Below, piece by piece: positions 1 through 6,936 of a DNA stretch of 64,000 nt. Source of the DNA: Oscillospiraceae bacterium (GTDB taxonomy: Bacteria; Bacillota; Clostridia; TANB77; CAG-508); the NCBI GenBank assembly GCA_009778695.1, contig WRFS01000004.1, positions 1-64,000 of the forward strand, given 5' to 3'. The position numbers and the translations under genes were made by a program. The notes beneath the pieces are model-generated. The model made no database searches. It had not been told where the DNA came from and was given only the letters and a program-made list of their open reading frames with translations. The first letter of the stretch is position 1; the number at the start of each line of letters is the position of its first letter.

Positions 1-280
1 CCTGATATTGTGCTGTGTGTGTACCTTCAGTTCCTAAATCAAACCATTCTACATTAAAAAAAGCCTGGTCTAATATTCGACACAAGCTTGATAATTGACT
101 TTGATTTAATACTCCTATTTGTAATTCTATTTCTGGAAAAATTCCTATTAATGTTGACCTTTGTGCTCCTTCCATGTTGCATCCTGTGTCCTTCCACTTT
201 TTATTACGACCTACTTTATATGAGACAATTTGTGGAAGTGCACTTCCATTTATTTTTATTAATTCACCCATGTATGTCAT
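1..280 (-). CDS. Phage distal tail-region protein, 3' end beyond window
   Basis: The frame starts at ATG 280-278 and stays open to the window edge (93 codons seen). The start overlaps the stop of the tape measure gene as ATGA, so the two are translationally coupled. The visible protein begins MTYMGELIKINGSALPQ and continues with short beta-rich segments and no signal peptide. A gene directly after the tape measure is normally a distal tail or tail-associated protein; small proteins opening with a 'KINGxxLP' strand are common there in Firmicutes prophages. The exact family (DUF6711-like is my best guess) is inference. Confidence 0.6.
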   Translation of the reverse strand, partial: MTYMGELIKINGSALPQIVSYKVGRNKKWKDTGCNMEGAQRSTLIGIFPEIELQIGVLNQSQLSSLCRILDQAFFNVEWFDLGTEGTHTAQYQ

Positions 281-2172
281 ACACTAAACACCCCCTCATT
301 TCTTTCAAAAGATTTTTGTTTGATTCCTTCTATTATTTTGTTGAATATTGTGTTTTCGCCGAGCTGAACTTTACAATATATATTGGTATCTTTTTGTGCA
401 AGTTCATTTATTTTATCTATTAATCCATCATCCTCGGTATTTACTTTATGTTGTATACTAGACGTTATTGTGCTATTAATGTCTGATAACCCATTTATAT
501 CTGCCAATCTGTATGAACCTCTTTCAGCTGTTTTGACGGTTTCATCTATCATGTTTTGCATACTATCTACAACATTATCTGCATTATCTTCAATTCCTTG
601 CATATATCCTAGTGCCGTATTTTCTCCAATCATAGCAAATACTTTTGAAGGTGAACTTATTCCCAATGCACTTTTTACACTACTTATAGCACTACTGAAA
701 AGACCAGTTGTTTTACTTATGAAACTTTGCCTATTATTGCTAATTCCTTCTGAAGCTCCATCAACAATATTTTTTCCTATTCTAGCGAATACCTTTGAAG
801 GTGATTGTATTTCTAAATCCCTTTCAATTTGCCTAATCGGACCTGTAATAAAAATATTATCAGAAGTTGTTCTGAATGTCCCACTGTGACTATCAATTCC
901 ATCAGATGCACCATCTACCATACTTTGTCCTAGCCTCATGTATTCCCTATACATATCTTCAGCATGTTTTTTTGCTTCGTTTATTTCTTCATCGCTTACC
1001 ATTTTCTTTTTTTTGCTACGAAGTAATTCTTTTTCTTCTAAGATTCTTGCTGCATCTTCATATTGTTGCTTTAATATTCTATTTTGTTCCTCTGAACTTA
1101 ACTGAGCAATATCTTTGCGTGTAACATAACCATCCATATCAGCTTGCAGGATTGTCATTGCTTTTTGGCTATCCCCTTCTAAGTTGGCAACCATAGCTGA
1201 CTCATATCTGGAAATATCCCTTGTTGTCCTTTCGTATGTGTCACTGCGGCTTTGATAAGCTTCCATTGCTGATTCATAAGCTTCTCTAGTAGCCTTATTA
1301 TTATTCTTTTCCAGATTAGCCCTGGCATTGTCAAGATCCATTTCAGCTTGAGTCATTTCTTTTTTTGCTTTAGATTGATTTATAATGGCTTCCCTATATT
1401 CAGCTTCTCTTGCATCAAATAAAATTTGTAATTTTTTCTGTTCTATCTGCTCGTCAATTTTGTCTTTTAATAATTCATAATCTTGTATTTGATTCCCAAT
1501 CATTTTAGATTCAGTGCCTAAAGCATTATTTAACTCACCTAAAATAAATTCAGCTCTAGCCTTATCTTTGTCTGCTACAATACCGTCTTTATCTGCTAAA
1601 GTTTGTAACTCTTCATTAAGTTTTTGTGTATAGGCAACTTCTGCCATACCATTATCAATAGCATCTTGCTGAGATTTTTGCATATTTTTGTAACTTTCAT
1701 TAACCTCATTTGCAACTTTCGCTTTTTCCTTCATTGCTTCTGCCATTGCTTGTTCTTCCTTTGAGCCCTTTCCTAACCAACTTACAAGAGATGTTATGGC
1801 AGTAACTAGTCCAACAACCGCTAAAACAATTGCTCCTATAATTAATCCTGCCTGAATTGCATTTAATGTTACACCAAACAATGTTACTGCTGTTGTGCAC
1901 TCCATTACTGCTTTTTGGACGGTAACAAAGGCTGCCGCCACACTGGCGACACCAGCTACTAATCCTATTGTATCAAACATATCTTTTGCATTAAACTCAT
2001 TCTTTAACTCAGTTATTCCTTTCTTAATTTCTTCTAGAACTATAACCACTGTTTTACTGTTACTTATAGTTCTTACTAATTCACCCATTGCTTTATTTAG
2101 TTCTTTTAGTGAATCTATGATATCACTGCCACTAAACGAAGTTATTAGTTTTCCTATGTCTACACTTTCCAT
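277..2172 (-). CDS. Phage tail tape measure protein (short, probably N-terminally truncated)
   Basis: A 631-residue protein that in siphophages sets tail length and lines the tail lumen. The N-terminal part is amphipathic; residues about 68-130 form two long hydrophobic stretches (GLVAGVASVAAAF and GLIIGAIVLAVVGLV), followed by a Glu/Lys-rich coiled region (about 135-410). The C-terminal part carries two copies of the tape-measure motif SPSKVF (near residues 460 and 505), each followed by 'IG.N...G...GI'. Family members commonly exceed 800 residues and begin with a TP901-type domain that I do not see, so the 5' part may be lost. A good ribosome binding site (AAAGGAGAACAAATA) precedes ATG 2172. 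A promoter-like GTCCTA repeat lies about 70 bases upstream. Confidence 0.85.
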   Translation of the reverse strand: MESVDIGKLITSFSGSDIIDSLKELNKAMGELVRTISNSKTVVIVLEEIKKGITELKNEFNAKDMFDTIGLVAGVASVAAAFVTVQKAVMECTTAVTLFGVTLNAIQAGLIIGAIVLAVVGLVTAITSLVSWLGKGSKEEQAMAEAMKEKAKVANEVNESYKNMQKSQQDAIDNGMAEVAYTQKLNEELQTLADKDGIVADKDKARAEFILGELNNALGTESKMIGNQIQDYELLKDKIDEQIEQKKLQILFDAREAEYREAIINQSKAKKEMTQAEMDLDNARANLEKNNNKATREAYESAMEAYQSRSDTYERTTRDISRYESAMVANLEGDSQKAMTILQADMDGYVTRKDIAQLSSEEQNRILKQQYEDAARILEEKELLRSKKKKMVSDEEINEAKKHAEDMYREYMRLGQSMVDGASDGIDSHSGTFRTTSDNIFITGPIRQIERDLEIQSPSKVFARIGKNIVDGASEGISNNRQSFISKTTGLFSSAISSVKSALGISSPSKVFAMIGENTALGYMQGIEDNADNVVDSMQNMIDETVKTAERGSYRLADINGLSDINSTITSSIQHKVNTEDDGLIDKINELAQKDTNIYCKVQLGENTIFNKIIEGIKQKSFERNEGVFSV

Positions 2173-2214
2173 TTATTTGTTCTCCTTTCAATTTTTTGAT
2201 GATATTATAATTAT

Positions 2215-2270
2215 CTTCATTTTATATATACTATATTTTGTTTAGGACATGCTAGGACATTTTAGGACTT
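2215..2270 (-). promoter_or_regulatory. Triple GTCCTA repeat and -10-like box upstream of tape measure (copy A)
   Basis: On the minus strand GTCCTA occurs three times at exactly 10-base spacing (plus-strand TAGGAC within 2241-2270), followed 10-15 bases later by an A/T box (TATAGTATATATAAAAT). The same arrangement recurs at 2731-2760, 3234-3262 and 6906-6936, always upstream of a leftward phage gene. Helical phasing suggests a protein-binding array that activates a promoter; that role is inference. Confidence 0.55.
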
Positions 2271-2297
2271 CTTTTTAATTTAAAAAACAAAGCAATA

Positions 2298-2340
2298 AAA
2301 AACCTATATAAGCGGAAACATTCCCCGTTTACACAAGATC
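2298..2340 (-). terminator. Hairpin terminator after DUF6440 copy 1
   Basis: Minus-strand stem GTGTAAACGGGGAA / TTTCCGCTTATATA (with G-U pairs), followed by GGTTTTTTATT. Related hairpins follow the other two DUF6440 copies. Confidence 0.6.
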
Positions 2341-2392
2341 TTTTATATTTTGTTAAATTGTAAATTATTTTTAGTTGAAAACCACTGAGAAT

Positions 2393-2587
2393 CTATTGCT
2401 TTTCTTCAGTTCTATAACTATTATCTATTAGTGGTTTCCCGTCTACATTTAATAATACTGTTGCCCATTTATTATTACTAGTTAAATATTGTACTCCTGT
2501 TTCTGTATCTACAAGAATTTGAAATCCAAGCGAAATATTCTCTCTTCTAAACCTGCCTTTTTTAATTTCTATTATTTTCATCTTCAT
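2393..2587 (-). CDS. DUF6440-like small protein, copy 1
   Basis: A 64-residue soluble protein. I chose ATG 2587 because AAAGGGG lies just upstream; an in-frame GTG at 2608 overlaps that site. It contains the DUF6440-type core 'GFQILVDTETGVQYL' followed by 'VLLNVDGKPLIDNSY'. The function of this family is unknown to me; it is common in phage and accessory regions of Firmicutes. It is the first of three tandem paralogues, each with its own promoter-like repeat and terminator. Confidence 0.75.
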   Translation of the reverse strand: MKMKIIEIKKGRFRRENISLGFQILVDTETGVQYLTSNNKWATVLLNVDGKPLIDNSYRTEEKQ

Positions 2588-2704
2588 TATGCCCCTTTCG
2601 TTTATCACCTTTTTATAAATATATCATATCCTCTTTTATCAAGCAATATTTTAATATAAATTTATTTAAAATGGTTAAAATGTGTGATCAATTTTTTAAT
2701 TATC

Positions 2705-2760
2705 GTCATTTTATATATACCATATTTTGTTTAGGACATGCTAGGACCTTTTAGGACTTC
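2705..2760 (-). promoter_or_regulatory. Triple GTCCTA promoter element, copy B (before DUF6440 copy 1)
   Basis: TAGGAC occurs at 10-base spacing in 2731-2760 (GTCCTA on the minus strand), followed by a TATATAAAA box. It is nearly identical to copy A, including the adjacent A/T-rich sequence. It is the probable promoter of the 2393-2587 gene. Confidence 0.55.
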
Positions 2761-2787
2761 TTTATAATTTAAAAAAACAAAGCAATA

Positions 2788-2830
2788 AAAACCTTATATA
2801 AGCGGAAACATTTCCTATTTACACAAGATT
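2788..2830 (-). terminator. Hairpin terminator after DUF6440 copy 2
   Basis: Minus-strand stem formed by TGTAAATAGGAAA and TTTCCGCTTATATA (imperfect, with G-U pairs), followed by AAGGTTTTTATTG. It is homologous in position and sequence to the hairpin at 2298-2340. Confidence 0.55.
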
Positions 2831-2878
2831 TTTATATCTTATATCTACATTAAAGTTTAGTTAAAAATAGTTACAAAG

Positions 2879-3079
2879 TCACTCCTTTTCTTCTATTTTA
2901 TAACTATTATCTATTAATGGTTTCCCGTCCGTATCTAACAATACTGTTAGACAGCCTTGATATCCACATAAATAATGTAAATATTGTACTCCTGTTTTTG
3001 TATCTGTAAGAATTTTCATACTAACACCAATGCCCTTACTTATAAATCTTTCTTCTTCCTTTTTAACTATTGGTTTCAG
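2879..3079 (-). CDS. DUF6440-like small protein, copy 2, apparent CTG start
   Basis: An open frame of 66 residues that aligns end to end with copy 3 (LKPIVKKEEERF against MKTIVEKDKERF; both end in LIDNSYK.EEKE). At the position where copy 3 has its GTG start this copy has CTG (3079-3077), preceded by AAAGGAGTG at normal spacing. There is no ATG, GTG or TTG in frame before an internal ATG near residue 28, so gene callers will miss or shorten it. Either CTG is used as a weak start or the copy has lost its start codon. The core 'TDTKTGVQYL' and 'LLDTDGKPLIDNSYK' is intact. Confidence 0.6.
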   Translation of the reverse strand: MKPIVKKEEERFISKGIGVSMKILTDTKTGVQYLHYLCGYQGCLTVLLDTDGKPLIDNSYKIEEKE

Positions 3080-3204
3080 TTTTACTACACTCCTTTCATT
3101 AAGTTTATTAGCTTCTTATAAATATATCATATCCTCTTTTATCAAGCAATATTTTAATATAAATTTATTTAAAATGGTTAAAATGTGTGATCAATTTTTT
3201 AATT

Positions 3205-3262
3205 ATCGTCATTATATATATACCATATTTTATTTAGGACATGCTAGGACTTTTTAGGACAT
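3205..3262 (-). promoter_or_regulatory. Triple GTCCTA promoter element, copy C (before DUF6440 copy 2)
   Basis: Three TAGGAC units at 10-base spacing in 3234-3260, read leftwards as GTCCTA, followed by a TATATATA box. It lies upstream of the 2879-3079 gene. Confidence 0.55.
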
Positions 3263-3290
3263 TTTTTTGTTTTTTAAAAATAATGTAATA

Positions 3291-3336
3291 AAATCTTATA
3301 TAAACGAAATATTTTTTCGCTTATACAAGATTTTTA
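3291..3336 (-). terminator. Hairpin terminator after DUF6440 copy 3
   Basis: This is the best-paired of the three: minus-strand ATCTTGTATAAGCGAAA pairs with TTTCGTTTATATAAGAT and is followed by TTTTATT. Confidence 0.65.
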
Positions 3337-3373
3337 TATCTACATTAAAGTTTAGTTAAAAACAGTTGAAAAC

Positions 3374-3574
3374 TTACTCCTTTTCTTCTGTTTTATAACT
3401 ATTATCTATTAGTGGTTTCCCATCCACATCTAATAATGCTGTTGCCCAACCTTTGTATATAGTCATACAACTTAAATATTGCACTCCCGTTTTTGTATCT
3501 ATAAGAATTTGCAAATCACCACCAATAAGTTTTTGTATAAACCTTTCTTTGTCCTTTTCAACTATTGTTTTCAC
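3374..3574 (-). CDS. DUF6440-like small protein, copy 3
   Basis: A 66-residue protein with a GTG start behind a strong GGGAGGAAATAAAA ribosome binding site. The core 'LQILIDTKTGVQYL' and 'ALLDVDGKPLIDNSYKTEEKE' matches the two neighbouring copies, with a slightly longer insert (SCMTIYKGWAT) between them. There is no signal peptide or membrane segment. The function is unknown. It is the upstream-most member of the triplicated cassette in the transcription direction. No GTCCTA array is visible upstream, so its promoter may have been lost or replaced. Confidence 0.75.
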   Translation of the reverse strand: MKTIVEKDKERFIQKLIGGDLQILIDTKTGVQYLSCMTIYKGWATALLDVDGKPLIDNSYKTEEKE

Positions 3575-4202
3575 TTTTATTTCCCTCCTATCCCTTTGTT
3601 TAATTTTTTTTAAAATATTGTTAAATATATAATTTAGTTGCTATACCAACTATTTTATCAACTTGTTTTTTGCAGATAATTCCAATTAACTAACCCTATC
3701 ATTTCCTACTGAATCACATTTATTTGTGTCCTTACATTCCTTCGTTCTGTTTATTAGAAAAAGTGGAGTAGCATAAATGCTCATATACTGGGTAGCTTAT
3801 TGTCACCTAATGGAGTCGAACTCCTTATTCCACCTCATCTACAAAATTTATATATCTTCATGTAAAACTTACGCTGCTTTCATTAGTTCTTCTTTTATTT
3901 TTAATGTTATTATTCTTTTTCTATCATAATTTTGATTATTTCTTGCAACAGCAAATATTATTGCTATTATTTTACCTATTACTGCTTGTTTTTTCTTTAA
4001 AAGAATGGTTTTGTTATTATTTGATTGGTATTTGTTATTAGTACAGCACAATGTTTGTACTCATATAATTAAGTTTATTACTTTTCTATAAATATATCAT
4101 ATATTTTTTTATCAAACAATATTAATATTGAAATTTTTTTATATATATGATATTATTTTACAAATACCAATAATTGAATAAAATTGAAAGGAGAAATTTA
4201 AA
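3575..4202. other. Gap with short unsupported frames and a leader relic
   Basis: No convincing gene. A 32-codon minus-strand frame (3686-3784, starting MSIYATPLFLINRTK) and a 60-codon TTG-start frame (3869-4051) are both low in complexity and lack ribosome binding sites. Bases 3763-3834 can pair at their ends (GTGGAGT with ATTCCAC) like a tRNA acceptor, but no proper D-arm is visible. Bases 4068-4130 repeat the A/T-rich leader found in front of the DUF6440 genes. Confidence 0.5.
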
Positions 4203-4694
4203 ATGAAAAAAACATTAACAATAGTTGCAGTAATAATAATTGCAATATTAATGTTATTTACATTAACTGGTTGCGGAAAACAAAGTGAGAAAACCCCTCA
4301 AGACATAAGAAAATATTTAGAGGATAATGGCTATACGTTTGATATTGGTTCTAGCAATTATAGTTATTATAAAGCACAGTATGTTATAATTCAAGATGCT
4401 GATGAAACACTAGAATTTGGGAAAATCAATGATATTTTAAAAAATACTACTGAATATTACTGGGGAGATGAAGGTATTGAAAATGATGTAGATTTACTTA
4501 ATAATACAACATTTTCGACAGCATATAAAGACTGGTTAAATAAAAATAATCTAACTAATGAGCAAATAATTGAACTATTAGATTACTATGATACCAATAG
4601 AACTCAAAATCCGATACAAAGTAATAATCAATCAAATGATCCAATTTTACAAAACGCATTAAATTTTCTGAATGAAAATAATTCGACTAATTAA
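4203..4694 (+). CDS. Small secreted lipoprotein
   Basis: A 163-residue protein with a classic lipoprotein signal: Lys-rich start (MKKTL), hydrophobic core (IVAVIIIAILMLFTLTG) and lipobox LTGC at residues 21-24, so Cys24 should be lipidated and the protein anchored outside the membrane. The mature part is Asn/Asp/Tyr-rich, and I recognise no domain. It has its own ribosome binding site (AAAGGAGAAATTTAAA) and terminator, and runs against the surrounding prophage genes. That is the usual arrangement of a 'moron' (an extra gene expressed from a prophage). A superinfection or surface role is possible but only inferred. Confidence 0.75.
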   Translation: MKKTLTIVAVIIIAILMLFTLTGCGKQSEKTPQDIRKYLEDNGYTFDIGSSNYSYYKAQYVIIQDADETLEFGKINDILKNTTEYYWGDEGIENDVDLLNNTTFSTAYKDWLNKNNLTNEQIIELLDYYDTNRTQNPIQSNNQSNDPILQNALNFLNENNSTN

Positions 4695-4732
4695 AAATTA
4701 ACCAACGATTTTCCTACTTTTGAAACATTTTA

Positions 4733-4780
4733 GGCTAATTTAAGAAATCGTCTTAAATTAGCCTTTGTTTTTTTATTTTT
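4733..4780. terminator. Bidirectional terminator between lipoprotein and tail chaperone genes
   Basis: Perfect 13-base stem GGCTAATTTAAGA / TCTTAAATTAGCC with a 5-base loop, flanked by a T-run on the plus side. It ends the lipoprotein gene and overlaps the 3' end of the leftward chaperone extension. Confidence 0.85.
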
Positions 4781-5128
4781 CTTTACTTTGTTTCATTCTA
4801 GTTCTAAATAAATCAAATACATTTCGCATTTCATCGTCCGTCATGTTTTTTTCTTCTTTAACATCTTCTTCATATGAAAAAGGTCTTTTGGGATATTGTT
4901 TCGGATCATTAAATGCAAAATACATATACTGTCCTAAAATATGATTTAAACTATCTAATTTTTGAGTTTCTTCTTTCTGAATCCTATTAAATGCTTTTAT
5001 ATGTTTTTCAAATTGTTTTGGCGTTAATTTCCAAAAATAAAAAAGATTTAGTCCAATAGTAATTGCCTCTTCTTCTAATTTTCGCCATCTGTCACCAAAA
5101 AATTCTATATTGCTTTCTACATCTTTTT
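4773..5128 (-). CDS. Tail assembly chaperone extension (gpGT-like), read by -1 frameshift
   Basis: An open frame in the -1 phase relative to the upstream chaperone gene. From the frameshift region it encodes about 118 residues (DVESNIEFFGDRW...RMKQSKEK) and ends at TAA 4773-4775. The -1 frame is open upstream to about 5206 but contains no ATG, GTG or TTG near its beginning, so independent initiation is unlikely. Possible slip sites are GAAAAAG (5123-5129, just before the gpG stop) and GAAAAAA (5153-5159). Lambda gpG/gpGT and many siphophages make their chaperone pair this way; applying that here is inference supported by the gene order tail tube, gpG, gpGT. Confidence 0.65.
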
Positions 5129-5458
5129 CATCTGTGCTACTACTTCTTTTGCTTTTTTCGCTTTCAGTTCCCTCATTGCTTGAACATCCAGCGCTCTTGA
5201 TAAAAAACCGTCATTTACTAATTGCTCTGTTATATCTAATAACAAATCATCCTTATCATTTTCTTTTAAATACTCGTCTATCTTACTTAATGCTAGATTT
5301 CTGCTTGTTCCTTGCTTTTCGCCTTCCACCAAACCCTTTGAAATAAACAAGGCTAAATTGTTTATTGTATTATCTGCTATACAGTTTTCAATTGTTAATC
5401 CTTTTGTTTTTTCTATTTCGTCAATTATACTTGCATTATATTTTAAATTCAATTTCAT
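5117..5458 (-). CDS. Tail assembly chaperone (gpG-like)
   Basis: A 113-residue acidic/helical protein (MKLNLKYNASIIDEIEK...) directly downstream of the tail tube gene, where siphophages encode the chaperone that coats the tape measure during tail assembly. Its end overlaps the -1 frame extension at 4773-5128 by a run of A-rich codons (KAKKAKEVVAQMKKM), the expected setting for programmed slippage. A ribosome binding site (GAAAGGAAAATATAATT) precedes ATG 5458. I see no further domain. Confidence 0.7.
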   Translation of the reverse strand: MKLNLKYNASIIDEIEKTKGLTIENCIADNTINNLALFISKGLVEGEKQGTSRNLALSKIDEYLKENDKDDLLLDITEQLVNDGFLSRALDVQAMRELKAKKAKEVVAQMKKM

Positions 5459-5495
5459 AATTATATTTTCCTTTCATTTTCTATAATAAATGCAA

Positions 5496-5603
5496 AAGGT
5501 GTCCTAAAATTATTATTCTTGGGTCGCCGAGGACGTTGACCCCTACATTTTCGTAAGGCTGACGTCCTCGACAGTCCGCAAATTTACATCCTAGAACACC
5601 CTT
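5496..5603. repeat. Inverted-repeat element, AGGTGTCCTA arms
   Basis: Outer arms AAGGTGTCCTAAAAT and ATCCTAGAACACCCTT pair imperfectly; an inner stem CGAGGACG / CGTCCTCG encloses a more GC-rich core. The arms resemble those of the element at 46639-46770, while the cores differ. It lies between the tail tube and chaperone genes and could also act as a transcription attenuator. Confidence 0.6.
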
Positions 5604-5616
5604 ATTATTATTACTA

Positions 5617-6048
5617 TTATTGTACTACTGAATATGCTGGTAAACCAGATATTTTTAAAGTAGCTTCAAACCCAAGTAATCCATCTGTTGTTGCTTCTGT
5701 TAACTTAAATGCTTTTACAAATCCGTCAAATTCTTCTTTTGTACCATTAGAATATGTTATTTTCCACTTTTCAGTATCTCCAGATTGTATTAGAGCCATC
5801 ATTTTTACTACTGTTTGTTGATCTTCTTGTTTCTTTATATAGCCACCTAAAGCAAAATCTCCAGCTGTTATATCTCCAGAAATAAATTCTTTTGCCCCAT
5901 TTGGACTATCCAAAGTAGTTACATCAATTTCTCCTACTTCAATTGATATTTCTCCTATTTTATTTAAGCTACCTATTAACCAGTCAGAAGATTCAGTACC
6001 TTTTTTTACTTTTGTTAAAGTTGTTCCCATTGCTTTTACATCACTCAT
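5617..6048 (-). CDS. Phage major tail tube protein
   Basis: A 143-residue protein with the size and composition of siphophage tail tube subunits (TP901-1/lambda gpV-like). It has an N-terminal 'MGTTLTKV' strand, the conserved 'SLNKIGEISIEVGEIDVTTLDS' region followed by 'F.SGDITAGDFALGG', and a beta-rich C-terminus (FEATLKISGLPAY). Tube subunits stack as hexameric rings around the tape measure. A good ribosome binding site (GAAAGGAATG) precedes ATG 6048. It is the most intact structural gene of the prophage, followed by the chaperone genes in normal order, but its upstream neighbours (head completion genes) are absent. Confidence 0.85.
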   Translation of the reverse strand: MSDVKAMGTTLTKVKKGTESSDWLIGSLNKIGEISIEVGEIDVTTLDSPNGAKEFISGDITAGDFALGGYIKKQEDQQTVVKMMALIQSGDTEKWKITYSNGTKEEFDGFVKAFKLTEATTDGLLGFEATLKISGLPAYSVVQ

Positions 6049-6122
6049 TTTAATTTACATTCCTTTCTTTGAAGGCACAATTCATTATGAAAATATTTCG
6101 TATTTTCACTCTAATTTCCTTC

Positions 6123-6416
6123 TTAATTTTTTTTGATAATGCATACAAAATCATTTACCCCAGTTTTATTTTTATTTCCATCATTTGAAATATATATATA
6201 TGGGGGTTTATTTTGTTCTTTAATAAATCTTGAAATAATTTTTTTATACTTTATTTCAAGGGCTTTATATTTAGCTTTGCTAATATACTTACCGCTCCCT
6301 AAATTTGCAATTTTTACTTTGTTATCTTTATTGCTTTTTTTAGAATTATAAGAACTGATTTTTTTTGCAACTTGTTTGTACAAGTCATCACCTAGAATAT
6401 CTTTTAGAAATTCCAT
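6123..6416 (-). CDS. Truncated phage scaffold protein (GP20-like N-terminus)
   Basis: 97 residues. The N-terminus (MEFLKDILGDDLYKQVAKKI ... KVKIANLGSGKYISKAKYKAL) matches the opening of minor structural/scaffold GP20 proteins, which are normally 170-200 residues with a long coiled region. Here the coiled part is missing and the frame ends in unrelated residues (PPYIYISNDGNKNKTG...). A strong AGGAGG precedes ATG 6416. The next gene in a complete phage should be the major capsid, but it is followed at once by the tail tube, so a deletion probably removed the head genes. The protein is unlikely to work as a scaffold. Confidence 0.6.
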   Translation of the reverse strand: MEFLKDILGDDLYKQVAKKISSYNSKKSNKDNKVKIANLGSGKYISKAKYKALEIKYKKIISRFIKEQNKPPYIYISNDGNKNKTGVNDFVCIIKKN

Positions 6417-6429
6417 TTGACCTCCTAGT

Positions 6430-6547
6430 TTACGTTTTTATCTCTGGTGTCTCCCAGTAATCGTGAAAGTTTATATCCCATTTCACAAGGGTATTTTCCA
6501 GCCAGTTTATATGCCATAACGGTTTTGGGGCAATAGTTATTTCTTTT
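6430..6547 (-). other. Short open frame without a start codon, possible gene relic
   Basis: About 38 codons ending at TAA 6430-6432, directly before the scaffold gene's ribosome binding site. It has protein-like composition (KPLWHINWLENTL, FHDYWETPEIKT) but no start codon. It may be the 3' end of a deleted phage gene. I do not recognise it. Confidence 0.25.
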
Positions 6548-6835
6548 TTATGATTCTTGCTCTATTGAATTTTCGTCTAAATATTTTAAACCCTTTAATG
6601 TGAGTTTTATTTCCGATACATCAATAATCTTATCGCCATCCAATTGTTTCTCAATAATTACGCCCTTTATATATCCTTCATCGACTAATGCTTCAATATA
6701 ATTATTCCAACGAGCCTTTGAAATTTCCAATGTTTCATAACTAATTTGTTCTGTATCAAATTCTTCTTCATCTATAAAGTCATGTATTCTTTTTAATACG
6801 TCATAAATTATTTCAAAATCATTTATTTCTTTCAT
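6548..6835 (-). CDS. YjcQ-family winged-helix protein
   Basis: 95 residues with the layout of the YjcQ family (PF09639): 'DFEIIYDVLKRIHDFID', a recognition-helix-like 'SKARWNNYIEALVDEGYIKGV' and a closing 'ITLKGLKYLDENS' (here KLTLKGLKYLDENS). Such proteins are winged-helix and frequent in Firmicutes prophages; a DNA-binding role is assumed from the fold. Ribosome binding site AAAGGGGAAGAAAT before ATG 6835. It lies downstream of the GTCCTA array at 6906-6936 and so may be expressed from it. Confidence 0.8.
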   Translation of the reverse strand: MKEINDFEIIYDVLKRIHDFIDEEEFDTEQISYETLEISKARWNNYIEALVDEGYIKGVIIEKQLDGDKIIDVSEIKLTLKGLKYLDENSIEQES

Positions 6836-6849
6836 CTATTTCTTCCCCT

Positions 6850-6936
6850 TTCTCATTTTTTTAATCGATTTTTTAATTATCGTTATTTTATTTATAGCAT
6901 ATTTTATTTAGGACATGCTAGGACTTTTTAGGACTT
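6850..6936 (-). promoter_or_regulatory. Triple GTCCTA element, copy D, overlapping end of sigma-like gene
   Basis: TAGGAC units start at 6909, 6919 and 6929 (10-base spacing). Read leftwards they encode the last residues (LKSPSMS) of the sigma-like gene and are followed by an A/T box, exactly as in copies A-C. Copies A-C retain the same coding potential (KCPSMS then stop), so they look like transplanted copies of this 3' end. Confidence 0.55.

Larger units (their letters stand above)
2200..3600. repeat. Tandem triplication: promoter, DUF6440 gene, terminator (about 490-base unit)
   Basis: Three head-to-tail units share the same order: a GTCCTA promoter element, an A/T-rich leader, a DUF6440-like gene of 64-66 codons and a hairpin terminator. 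Leader and promoter segments are nearly identical between units (for example TTATAAATATATCATATCCT occurs in the leaders of copies 1 and 2), while the genes have diverged. A relic of the leader also appears at 4068-4130, suggesting that a fourth unit was once present. Confidence 0.8.

Noticed and set aside
2200-3600. Regularly spaced repeats that could suggest a CRISPR array
   Set aside because: The unit is about 490 bases and contains genes; there are no short direct repeats with unique spacers, and no cas genes in the window.
3763-3834. A 72-base stretch with tRNA-like ends (GTGGAGT pairs with ATTCCAC) and a GGAGTCGAACTCC T-arm-like piece
   Set aside because: No D-loop GG, no convincing anticodon arm and a T-loop that is one base short; too irregular to call a tRNA.
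3869-4051. 60-codon minus-strand frame with TTG start
   Set aside because: Low complexity (Asn/Lys/Ile), no ribosome binding site and no recognisable pattern.
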